From Sebastes aleutianus (taxonomy: Eukaryota > Chordata > Actinopteri > Perciformes > Sebastidae), in the NCBI GenBank assembly GCA_916700875.1, contig CAKAKS010000031.1, positions 21,658,380-21,722,379 of the forward strand: DNA of 64,000 nt, in the 5' to 3' direction. A model generated the notes under the pieces. That model saw only the letters and a list, made by a program, of their open reading frames with translations. It did no database searches and was not told where the DNA came from. Made by a program: the position numbers and the translations under genes. Shown piece after piece: positions 1-10,100 of the stretch (positions are counted from its first letter, which is position 1; each line of letters starts with the position of its first letter).

Positions 1-830
1 GCATGATTTTGTAATCAATTTTATATTTCACATTGCAGATCTTGCAGAACACATTTGTTTCATATACACATTTTAAGGGTTTACAAATTATAGTCAGTAT
101 TATCTGCAAACTATGTTACACTACTAGGTTTCAAAATTCAACAACTACTAAATTCCGACTACAAAAATTAAATGACTTTCATAAAACTATAATATATTCA
201 GTGACTCTGTCCTGCAGCAGGGACATATCTGTGTGATTCAAATACATCATCGCACACACACACATTAAATAAGATGTAAAGCTGTACGACCTCAGGATTC
301 AGGAACAAAAAGACTACAGAAACAGAAACAGAAAACAAGATAATCAGCAGAAACGTGAGCAGTGAACACGCGGAGACAAAAGAAGAAGAAGAAGACGCGG
401 GAGAAGCGTCCACACAGCAGATTTTGTTTAAGTTGGTCATAGCGAAGACTAGAGAGCGAGGATCACAGAGATAATCACTGAACGACAGCGTGACTCCTTT
501 AATGTTTGCGCGGACACACCGCCAAAAGAGGCTGTCAGCAAATCAGACGACACTCCGACGGCGCTCGCATCACAATGAGGAGGAGGAGCCAGGACACACA
601 CAATAAACACCCCAATGCAGACGGATGGATTTATGACATATTTTCTGTCACTATTTTTGTAATTCCTATTCCTATTCTTTTTCTAATGCTGCTGACATTT
701 AGCAGGTCTGTCTGTGTATGTGTAGGCCTTTGTGTGAAACCGCTCCATCACCTGTCTCCCCGGTCCCCGGTAACATGCCTAATCCTGCTTAGAGGCTCCA
801 GATTCATTTCACAAGTGGGGAAGGCAAAAG

Positions 831-831
<1 letters not shown>

Positions 832-863
<32 letters not shown>
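832..863. repeat. (TG)n microsatellite
   Basis: A pure TG dinucleotide run of about 16 units. It explains the cysteine/valine run in the reading frame across it. Confidence 0.95.
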
Positions 864-865
<2 letters not shown>

Positions 866-1039
866 ACACTGTATATTTAATAACACAAGACAACTTTACC
901 ACTTCAATCGATTGCCAAACAGCTGATCTGCTCTGAGCTCATCTCTCTCTCTGTCACTCTACTACACACTCGCAACACACACATTACATTACGCTACTCT
1001 TCTACCAACGTAATAAACATGTGGACACCTGGTAGACTG

Positions 1040-1123
1040 ACGGCGTCACTAACGGCATCACTAACAGCGTCACTAACGGCATCACTAACGGCATCACTAA
1101 CGGCGTCACTAACGGCGTCACTA
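1040..1123. repeat. 12 bp minisatellite, 7 units
   Basis: Seven tandem copies of ACGGCGTCACTA, with G/A changes at two positions (ACGGCATCACTA, ACAGCGTCACTA). Rotated, the unit is ACTAACGGCGTC. This resembles the unit of the larger array at 4908-5520 read on the other strand (ACTAACAGCAGT). Confidence 0.92.
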
Positions 1124-2427
1124 TCGACGCGTCCAGGGGACCCACCCTATGTTTTCTCTGATAATGCTACATTGTGAAAAACAGACCTGTGTTGAAATCA
1201 TGTAAATTCTAATGCTATCATGATGTGTTCAAATGTAATCTTGTAAAATGTAGTTTTTTGGGGAGAAACTTGAATAAATAAACTGTATTCTGGGTTAACA
1301 TAGCCTACATGTTTGACACTATAGCCTACAGTATTTAACCCACAGAACAGATTTAACCCTTAAGTGGAGCTGTCCAGGCCTCCGTGGTGCTGATTAGGCT
1401 ACTGTTCACACGCAGCAGCTTGTTTTCCTTTCACTCCACATCCATCTATGATGACAAGGGACTATTCATTTTGTTATCTCGAGAAATCTGTCTTTCGTTT
1501 TCTTGAGAATCAACATAAATCAACCCATTATCACGAGAAAACGTGCTTTGATAACAAAATAATTAACTAATTATCTTGAGATAACGGCATTAAAAAAAAT
1601 ATTGCAAGCACGGCCGTTCTCGGCTTCCGTACTAATGTTTTATCAGGTTTCTACAAAGTTTAACCTTTACCTTCAGCTTTCCTTATGAAGGGCGCACACA
1701 GCAGAATCTTAAAGGGTAGTTTCACTTTTTTTTCATCTTAAAATAATACTCACATGTCCATAAGTACTGTGACATTTGGATTTGGATTTAAAATAATCTG
1801 ATAGTTTCATATCCATCCAAACCTTGAAGAGCTCGAAATTGCAGAAATGAACCTATCACGACTCTTCAATAAACCTTGTGTGAAACTGATCCACTACATG
1901 TGATTACTACATTACACATGACAGCTGATGGTTACACCTGCTGTTAAACTACACGAGAACACCGGAGCTTTACGTCTCATCTCTTTAGTCTCTAATCTGA
2001 CTACTTTATCTGACTGACTCACAGCTCCTGGGACAGAGCAGAAAGTAGGACAGTGATGTATTATCTGGAGATGGAACACTGGAATCAGATGGTGCCATCT
2101 AATAATCTCTCACCTTTGACCCCTGAGCCCCTCTGATGGCTCCATCTGATAAAAACTTTTAGAAAGTCACAGTTAATAAAACCTTTATGGAGTCTGAATC
2201 ATTAAAAACTTAATCCATCTGATCCATTAAAACTTCATAGAGATCAAAGTGAATGAGCTAAATCTGGAAACAGGAAATCTCTGAGGCTTATACGTTTAAG
2301 ACATGTTTGAAAGATCCTCTGAAGTCTGAGAAAGAAGTACAATTATAATGTTTAGTGAAATACTCTTGTTCTCTCTCTTGTTGTCTTCCTTAGAGTAATA
2401 CACTTAGATATATATATATATAAAAAC

Positions 2428-2553
2428 TTAGTAAATATTTCCTGACAATGACTGATATATTTGACTTCAGGACATCTCAGAATGCTGAAAATCAAACATT
2501 TTTACTGTATTAATTACGATATTTATATATATACTTATATATATTTATATACT

Positions 2554-2584
<31 letters not shown>

Positions 2585-2830
2585 ACTGTATATATACACT
2601 GTATATACTTAGTAGGGCTGGGACTATACACCTATATCTCCCAATTCGATACTAGCACATAATTGAGTGCCGATTCGATATATATTACGATTTTTAAGTA
2701 TTGCGATTCGGTTCGAGGGACGATTACTTTGGAAAATATCGTAATTAATACTGTAAAAATGTTTGATTTTCAGCATTCTGAGATGTCCTGAAGTCAAATA
2801 TATCAGTCATTGTCAGGAAATATTTACTAA
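2428..2830. repeat. 97 bp inverted repeat with 209 bp spacer
   Basis: The left arm (2428-2524) starts TTAGTAAATATTTCCTGACA, and the reverse complement of the right arm (2734-2830) starts with the same bases. I count one mismatch over about 97 bp (ACTGTATT versus ACAGTATT). The spacer is AT-rich and includes 'agtagggctgggac' and 'gattcg' motifs like those in fish hAT elements. The structure could be a foldback transposon or an inverted duplication made inside one. A transcript through it would form a long stable hairpin. Confidence 0.9.
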
Positions 2831-4422
2831 TTTTTCTTCCAGTAACAACATTTCCCTCACAAATTAGTGGTATTTTCTTTTAAAATGTATAAGGGATGTG
2901 TAATGTTTTATACTTCTGGTGAATATAATCAATCAATCTTATTTCCATATATGTATTTTGTATATACAGTTCCCTTTGTTGACACCTTATTTGGAAAACC
3001 GGACTTAGTCGCACCTATATACTTCCGCTAACTTCGCCAAGTCCGTCAGCTCCGTTCTTTTTATACATCCATGATCAGCTCCATTGAGGCTGTTTGAATG
3101 CATTTAACATAAATGTCAGTATATGGGTGCTGAAACCCAAAGTGTTTCCATACTTTACTGGATGTGTAGGGTTTACCACATTGGATTTAACATGTGACAA
3201 TGCAAATCGTATCCACGCCGACCCTCCGCCGTTTTCTGTTGTTTATCGCTGCGTATGCGGCCACAATCAATCGTAGAAAATATCAAATTAAAGCATATAG
3301 CTACAATGTGCCTTCACATGTGCATTTTACTCAGTCTGTTGTGCCTGCCCTGTGTAAAGGAGCGCAAGCTGCAGATCAGGAATTATAGGACGGCAATCTG
3401 CAATTACATTTCCATAATTACAGATTTTAACCATCACTCCTCAGTGAACTGCCTCCTTGGAGGAGGTCTGAGAGCATATTCTAATTAAGTATGGATTTCC
3501 CATGTTTTTCCCATGAAGTCTGTTCACACTGATATAGGATAATAAAAAATAACAGTAATTTGTAAGAAAGTGAAAATATTAAACAATGATAGGCTAATTA
3601 GGCCTAGTCAATGTATATATTTTTTTTATTTGAAAGTCTGCTTTGACAAATGCAGTCGCTGACCGCTGCCCTAAACGTCACCTCGGGGATGCTGGCGAGG
3701 ATTAACTGCTGAAAACATGTTCGTATTTCAGCTGTGTGTGAGGGTGGATCGGGGGTTGCTGTGATGAAAAGTGGGAGTGGACTCAGTGGAGTTAGAAATG
3801 CAAAGTACATGTGATTATCCCGCGGAAGGTCGGCGCTCCAGCTCCAGGGACCCCCCGTTGGGACAGAGCGCAGGGACACTTCATGAGCTCGAGTCAAAGC
3901 TGTGTTTAACCAGGGAGAGATAGGTAACCCGAGCTGCACTCTGACTGATGAAGTGGACAGCGTATGGACTCGTATAATTGGACGGTGTGGCTGACAGACT
4001 CCCTGCAGACTGATGAGAAGCTGCTTCCTCTCAGACGCATTATTAAAACCACACTCTATATAGTCATTACATCACATTTCATTTTAAAATGAGACATCTA
4101 GCAGCGGGAGCAAATGAACAAAAATTACTACCTGACAAAATGATGACTGCAGGAAAAGTGGAACTCAACATTATGTAAAACTGCTGGCGCCGTACTTCAC
4201 TGGAACAAAACTGGAAGTCTAAATCAGCTTTTAGAGGTTGATTACATAAATAATATTCCAAATATGTACAATATTTGATGCCAGTAGTTCCAAATTAGGC
4301 TTATCAGGGCAGAAACTAAATCTACACTATTATGAGAGGCCAACACAGTACAGTACTTCCACCACTGGATCAGTAAACCAAGAAGCCATGTGTTTGCGGT
4401 ACATCACCGTCGGATCAGTTAC

Positions 4423-4710
4423 CTGGGAGCACTCGTAGCTCGGCGTCCGTCCCCGTCCTGGTGCTGCCGGGGTTGTCGGCCAGACAGCGGTACGTGGCTG
4501 AGTCCGGTGGCTGGACGCGGCTGACCTGCAGCGAGCCGGACGGCAGCGCCGCCAGGCGGGAGTCGGGGTCAAAGGTCAGCGGTAGGTCCTCCCGGTTCTT
4601 CTGCCAGCGGATGATGGGCGTCGGGTCGCCCGAGACCTCACAGCGTAGCAGGGCGGTGTCGCCAAGGTACGAGGAAACGGACTCGGTGGGGACAACCACC
4701 TTCAGCGGAC
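4423..4710 (-). CDS. dcc: dcc exon 3 (Ig-like domain 2), netrin receptor DCC, partial gene
   Basis: This 288 bp (96 codon) internal exon encodes the second Ig domain of DCC, a single-pass axon-guidance receptor for netrin-1 on growth cones. The exon reads PLKVVVPTESVSSYLGDTAL onwards. It has the first Ig cysteine in LRCEVSGDP, the core tryptophan in IIRWQKNREDL, SGSLQVSRVQPPDSA before the second cysteine in TYRCLADNP, and a final strand AELRVLP. TESV, GDT-LL-CEV, WQKN--DL and NP-S-RTG--AE-R-L match DCC and differ from neogenin. The acceptor is ccacccccag|GT and the donor is CCA G|gtaact, so the exon is phase 1 at both ends. Its first two bases complete the Gly codon begun by exon 2 (VAG|PLK). 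The exon is GC-rich against AT-rich introns. There is no stop or frameshift. Confidence 0.95.
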
Positions 4711-4743
4711 CTGGGGGTGGAGGAGAGGGGGAGGGGTTAATAA
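4711..4743 (-). promoter_or_regulatory. dcc: Splice acceptor and branch point of dcc exon 3
   Basis: On the minus strand a C/T-rich tract (cccctccccctctcctccac) precedes the AG at 4712-4711. A branch-point-like TTATTAAC (rc of 4736-4743) places its adenosine about 26 nt upstream of the AG. This proximal signal is sufficient in form, so the distant TACTAAC array is not needed for this acceptor. Confidence 0.75.
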
Positions 4744-4907
4744 CGGAAAATATTGATAGAATTCACTCAGCGTAAATATACATATCGTATTGATAGTTTC
4801 TTTCTTTTGTTTCGTCTAAAGCTTCCTGTTATCCCTGCACAGTCATTTTTTTTTTATTTTCACTCTGATGGTTGTACTAGGGGGAAAAGAGTGGAAACTA
4901 CACCAAC

Positions 4908-5520
4908 CTGCTGTTAGTACTACTGATAGTGCCAGTGTCAGTACAGCTGTTAGTGCTACTGTTAGTACTTCTGTTAGTGCCAGTGTCAGTACTGCTGTTA
5001 GTCCTGCTGTTAGTGCCAGTATCAGTACTGCTGTTAGTACTGCTGTCAGTGCCAGTGTCAGTACTGCTGTTAGTACTGCTGCTAGTACAGCTGTTAGTAC
5101 AGCTGTTAGTATAGCTGTTAGTGCCAGTGTAAGTACAGCTGTTAGTACTACTGTTAGTACTTCTGTTAGTGCCAGTGTCAGTACTGCTGTTAGTCCTGCT
5201 GTTAGTGCCAGTGTCAGTACTGCTGTTAGTACTGCTGTCAGTGCCAGTGTCAGTACTGCTGTTAGTACTGCTGCTAGTACAGCTGTTAGTACAGCTGTTA
5301 GTATAGCTGTTAGTGCCAGTGTAAGTACAGCTGTTAATAATACTGAGAGTGTCGGTGTTAGTACAGCTGTTAGTACTGTTGTTAGTACTACTGTTAGTTT
5401 CAGTATCAGTACAGCTGTTAGTACTGCTGTTAGTACTGCTGTCCGTACTGCTGTTAGTACTACTGTTAGTGCCAGTGTCAGTATTGCTGTTAGTACTGCT
5501 GTCCGTACTGCTGTTAGTGT
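4908..5520. repeat. 12 bp-unit minisatellite with duplicated 192 bp higher-order unit
   Basis: About 50 units of a 12 bp motif (plus strand GTTAGTACTGCT; transcript strand ACTAACAGCAGT) with variants such as GTTAGTGCCAGT and GTCAGTACTGCT. The stretch 4943-5134 is repeated almost exactly at 5135-5326, giving a 192 bp (16 unit) higher-order duplication. The 5327-5520 part is more diverged. The unit length is a multiple of three and the main variants carry no stop in several frames, so long open frames exist on both strands (4868-5590 plus, 4843-5829 minus). These are low-complexity Ser/Thr/Val/Ala or Leu/Thr/Ala strings, not a protein. On the transcript strand about 19 units read TACTAAC. Confidence 0.95.
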
Positions 5521-6264
5521 CGTGTCTGTACTAATAGTCAGAAATAGAAGACAAAGTAGCAGCGGGGGGGAAGCAGAAGAGGTGAGCTGACTGTGAAGGT
5601 TTTTCAGGTTGACAAGACGAAGAGAATTATACAGACAAAAATGGAACAGAAAGAGAAGTGAGGCACAGCGGGAGTAGATGTGTGAGAGAGACAGAGTTGG
5701 ACCCTGAACAGCAGGAGGACAGATAAAAGTCAGACAGGAAAAAAACAGAACGACAGGGACAGTGTGGACAGGCAGTGTCCAGCCTGCTGTGTTTAGGACA
5801 CACGCCGTTTCCTGTCTGATCAGATTCACTTCAACAACAAGCAGCCTGTAGCCACGTAAACAAATGACCCTGCTGGTGGCAGCCTCACTCTGCTCTCACA
5901 CTGTACAGCCCCGCTCATTCTTTCATCTGAAGCTCATGCAAGGTTATATTTTCATTTCAACATGGCTTCCCGGGGCCTCTGGGCAGATTAACTAGACTTT
6001 GCAGGAATGTCAGGAATTCAACAAAGAGAAGCTTATTTTCTTCTCTCTGTTGATGTTGTGCTGAGATTTTACAGTTGGTTTGAATTATTAAATGTGAATG
6101 CTTTCATGCCAGAATATTTGAAATATTCTGTTGTTCTTGCCTTCTGATCCCTGTGACAGCATTGAGACCTTCATGAGAAACTCCAACATGTTCACTGATT
6201 ACATTGTTTGAGGATTGTCTGACATGGGTTCCTTTTCTTTTTTTTATACTCATTTTATACTCAA

Positions 6265-6405
6265 GTCATTCCTTTATTAGATAGTGCCAGTAGAGAGATG
6301 ACAGGAGACAGGGGAGAGAAAGATGCAATAAATGTACTCAATCAGAGTCAAACCGGGGACGTTGCGGTTGCATCTCATCAACTCTAAGCCACAGCACGCT
6401 CTGGA
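6265..6405 (-). mobile_element. tRNA-derived SINE remnant
   Basis: Read on the minus strand, an A-box-like TGGCTTAGAGTTGATG is followed by a B-box-like GGTTTGACTC (rc of 6345-6354). A body with C/T-rich 'ttctctcccctgtctcctgtc' and the tail 'ctatctaataaagg' comes next. The same layout of tRNA head, C/T-rich body and AATAAA-type tail is seen in the clear SINE at 9796-10002. This copy is diverged and has lost its A-rich end. Confidence 0.6.
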
Positions 6406-6984
6406 TCAAACCCTGGATCTATTAGAAGGTAATTTACTTTCTCATACGAAGTCATTTAGTTTCTTTAATTTCTAAAAAAAGGGACGTTTTAAATGCAATT
6501 TCTGTGTCTTTTAATACATTTAATATTATATTTTTAAGAACTGCTTTGTGTAAAAAAAGTTTATAACAAGTTTCCAAATCCAGAGAGTCCTAAATTCCTG
6601 TCAGGATATGAATCCTCATGAGGACTTTTCATCCAGGGAAGAGACAGAAAAACAGATGCAGTTTGTGTCTTTGTTATTTTTGTTTTCATGCTGGTTTGAA
6701 TCAGTTTCTGCTTCCTCTGTTTTACCTCGACACACAAACAGCAAAACGCAAACTTTATCTGTGACACAAACACTAACTTTCTGTTCTGTAACATTAGAAA
6801 GGCGTCAGTTTGACTCTCGAATTGTGGGACGAGCCGCTGCTGGATGCGGGTTTGTGCATCTTCGCCGCAGTGACATCACACAGATCAGAGGCGACGGGAA
6901 CGCTGATGTGAATTTGGATCGTGTGTCTTATATAAGTTCTGCTGCTGTCTGTTCCTGTGTGGATCACACTGCTGCCTGCAGCTG

Positions 6985-7094
6985 CACACACACACGCACG
7001 CACACACGCACGCACGCACGCGCGCACACGCACACACGCACACGCACACGCACACGCACACACTCTCACACACACACTCTCACACACACACACA
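6985..7094. repeat. Compound (CA)n/(CG CA)n microsatellite
   Basis: About 110 bp of CA repeats interrupted by CG and CT dinucleotides. The purine-pyrimidine alternation continues through CG steps, a sequence type able to adopt Z-DNA. ORFs across it are artefacts. Confidence 0.95.
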
Positions 7095-8788
7095 TACTGT
7101 TATTTTTGTCACTTGTGAGGACACTATATTGACTTGTGCATTCAACCACTGTAGCAGCCGGTCACAAGATTGTAGTCAACTATTGTAATCAACGTAGATT
7201 TCGCATTGTTTGTACTTTCATGTTGACTATAACAGACCTCTGCAGAGTCCGACCTCTAGATACCATTATCATATTAGCATGAGATTTGTTTATTATTATC
7301 ACCTGTTATGAAATGGGTAACGTTAGATCTGACCTAGGTATAAAGTCAATACGATATTGCAGATATGTCTGATTCAAATTTAAACGAACATTAGCTAACA
7401 TTAGCTTTTACGGCCGCTTGTTCTTTTGACCGCGGAGGAGGAGGACCGTCCATCCCAATCTTGTGGACCCTGGCGTAGAGGCTTAAAAACTGTGATAACC
7501 TTAAAACAACTAAAAACCTTGAAAAAGCCTTATGACAGCAAATTCATCATTAAGTTACAGAGCAAAACATCTTCATCTTTGCCAAGTCCTCTTTTTTTAT
7601 TCTTGATTTTATTGCAGTCATCTGCCTTATTCTGTCTACTTTTTAGATACTGATACTACTTTCTAGTAAACAATTCCAGAAAAAAGCATAACTGACCTGG
7701 AAGCAGGTGTAATTTTCCCGCCTGATTTGCTGAAGATTAGACTAAACAACTTACAACGAATGTTGTTTACACATACATACACGCAGATTTGTAGTTTCTT
7801 CTTAATTTTATGAATCAGAGTGGCTTCATGTTTCTTTCCCACTGATCTGAGGACATGTTGCCTGAATATATCAAAACAGAGTGAACAGCCTCATGAATCC
7901 AAAGTGGAGCATAGAGTTTATAGTGATCTTCGGTCAGAGAGGGAATTCTGATCACACGGAATGAAGAAAAACAAGATGAAGGAAAGCAGCATGAAGGAAA
8001 GTCAGAGAGGAAATGGGTCAAACCATCAGGATGGGAGGAGGATATGAGAGGAGGAACTAGGGAACTAGGGAAAAAACTAGCATCAAGAAGAAAGGGGTGA
8101 TAAGAAGAAAAACTTCTTTCAACTTCCTGTCTTAGGATTCAAACCAGCAACCACCATATCCAACCAAAAAAAAACACAAAACAAAATCTCTTTGATTTCT
8201 TTGATGCGATGAGGACAGCGGCTGTTGTCTCCCTGCTGTTTTCATCCTCATTAGACAAACGGACCAAAATAAGTCGGACGGATAATAACATGCAAATCAC
8301 AGCAAACAGACGAGGGCAGCAGAGGGATTTGGGGACGCTCCTACTCTGAATCGTCGCCTTGGGAACGATTATTATCTGCTTCTGTGGGTCAAACCCCGCT
8401 CCTCCTCTGCGCCGTTAATTGGGATTTGTTCAAATCCACTGACAGTCGACGGCTAATTAGGGATGGGCGGACTGAAGGCCGCTCCGGCTCTCCCTCCGCT
8501 GATGTGAACTTTAGCTAGGAGTTTAAATATGATAGTTTGTGTTTGGAGTGGCTGGGGAATAACACCATGAGGTTAAGACACCTCAGCTTGAGATGAGCAG
8601 CTAAAACGTATAACATTAACACAGAAATATCCCTTTATTGAACATCTAAAGAAAGGTTTAACCGACATTAATCTTGTAATCATTCTCATTGAATACCATG
8701 GGCGCCGGAAGTTGGGGGGCACCAAGATCTTTATAGTTCTAGCCTCGTGTTTTTGCTCTCAAAGTGCACAAGATTGATGTATTGGACC
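7095..8788. other. Intron 2 sequence with no recognised gene
   Basis: Mixed AT-rich intronic DNA. A tRNA-like 'ggtttgaatcc' on the minus strand near 8130-8145 hints at another decayed SINE but has no supporting A box. I see no exon-like sequence. Confidence 0.6.
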
Positions 8789-8796
8789 CCCTAGAG

Positions 8797-10092
8797 CAGT
8801 GGTCTCAAACTCAATTTACCTGGGGGCCGCTGGAGGCAGAGTCTGGGTGAGGCTGGGCCGCATCAGGTATTCCACAAAAAAAGCTTTGTTAAAAAAAAAC
8901 CAATCTTCTCAAACGTCATTATTAACAGTTCTTTAACTTGAATGGGTTCTTCTGAACATGAACGGTTCTTCTGAACATGAACTGTCCTGAACATGAATGG
9001 AACATTGAAGAACATGAACGGTTCTTCTGAACATGGCCTCTACTGCGTCTCCCACTTTTCCTGAAATTGTCTGTGCTCGTCACCAACCTTTCTCTTCACT
9101 GCAGGCTTTGAAAAAGACATGATTGGGGCTGTGTGACAAGATATATATTCATTCCACTTGGTGTCACTCCGCAATAAAGTTGTGCCTGCTGTGTTTGTGT
9201 TGCTCTGCAATTACACCACCAAACCGCTAGTTGGCGGCGGCGTCTCTATGAGTTTCCTTCTTCTTCTTCTTCTTCTTGTACTACAAACAGAAACTGAGCG
9301 GAGTTGGAGCTAATAACTGTTGAACCACAGAACTTTTACTGACATTACTGGAACGCCGAAAAGAGAAAATATATCTGAGTCGATTTGTGTGAACAAACAT
9401 TAAAAAGATCGAGGCAGAGAGAAGTTGAACTTTCTGTGGTTGTCTGGGGTCCTGGCCGCTCAGCATCGCTGAGAGACTGGACCAATCACAGCTGTTGCGG
9501 TCTGCGTCGCCGCGACGTGTAGTTACATTTCTGGAGAGGTGCACGTCAGGCTACGGCGTCGATTCAACGCAGAAGTATAAATCAAGCTTTAATCAAGCTT
9601 ATGCGATGTTACACGGGCGCCGCCATAGTTGTTGTGAAATGTTTCTCTGCTTGCATCAAGCCCGGCCGATTGCCCGCCCCCGGGAGCCATATACCCCACT
9701 GTGATTGGTAGGTTCGTTCAGCTCGGGCTCGCGCAACAAAGGGACCTTCCACACACAACGCGGCAAAGTGCCATTCACATAAAACTCGCGGGCCGAGGGC
9801 GCCTGGTTAGCTCAGTTGGTAGAGCGGGCGCCCATGTAACAAGGCTTGGTCCTGACCGCGGCGGCCCAGGTTCGAATCCGGCCTGTGGCCCTTTCCGCAT
9901 CCACTCTCTCTCTCCCCCCTGTTCAAGACTCTATCCACTGTCCTGTCAATAAAAATGAAAAAATGCCCCCAAAAAAATAACTTTAAAAAAAAAAAAAAAA
10001 AAAAAACTCGCGGGCCGCACTAACATTAAACTTTCATATCAAGGTGGGGGCCACAAAATATCGTCTTGCGGGCCGCGAGTTTGAGACCCCTG
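8797..10092. mobile_element. Non-autonomous hAT transposon carrying a nested SINE
   Basis: The left end is CAGTGGTCTCAAACTC (8797). The right end is GAGTTTGAGACCCCTG (ends 10092), which reverse-complements to CAGGGGTCTCAAACTC, so the terminal inverted repeats differ at one position in 16. The element is flanked by a perfect 8 bp target-site duplication CCCTAGAG (8789-8796 and 10093-10100). Eight-bp duplications and CA-G termini are typical of the hAT superfamily. Both ends continue into the 'ggccgc' tracts seen in fish copies. There is no transposase ORF. The interior has short repeats of 'gaacatgaacggttcttct' (8940-9035), a TTC run (9257-9277) and a SINE at 9796-10002. Confidence 0.93.
9796..10002 (+). 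mobile_element. tRNA-derived SINE, full length, nested in the hAT element
   Basis: The RNA polymerase III A box lies in GGTTAGCTCAGTTGGTAGAG (9805-9824) and the B box is GGTTCGAATCC (9869-9879). Next come a C/T-rich body, 'tgtcctgtcaataaaaatg', 'atgcccccaaaaaa' and a poly-A run. A 15 bp target-site duplication AAAACTCGCGGGCCG flanks it (9781-9795 and 10003-10017), a mark of LINE-driven retroposition. The duplication lies within hAT sequence, so the SINE arrived after the hAT element. Confidence 0.95.
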
Positions 10093-10100
10093 CCCTAGAG

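Larger units (their letters stand above)
1..4422 (-). other. dcc: dcc intron 3 (partial)
   Basis: This is non-coding sequence downstream of the Ig2 exon on the transcribed (minus) strand. It starts with the exon 3 donor (G|gtaact, rc of 4417-4422) and runs off the window. I searched the minus strand for an Ig3 exon, which should start in phase 1 with a Cys-Trp-Cys Ig pattern, and found none. Contents: a TG run (832-863), a 12 bp minisatellite (1040-1123), AT-rich simple sequence (2401-2420, 2521-2610) and a long inverted repeat (2428-2830). Between these lies ordinary AT-rich sequence. ORFs here are short and unrelated to known families as far as I can see. Confidence 0.85.

Noticed and set aside
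4461..4775. Plus-strand ORF across 4461-4775
   Set aside because: It is antisense to the Ig2 exon. The minus-strand reading matches DCC and has splice sites.
4843..5829. 328 aa minus-strand ORF and 240 aa plus-strand ORF over the same segment
   Set aside because: Both are translations of a 12 bp tandem repeat whose length is a multiple of three and whose main variants carry no stop. Composition is only a few residues, and the region is intronic to dcc.
9805..9885. A tRNA gene
   Set aside because: The A and B boxes are present, but the sequence continues into a SINE body with an A-rich tail and target duplication, and the cloverleaf acceptor stem is not preserved.
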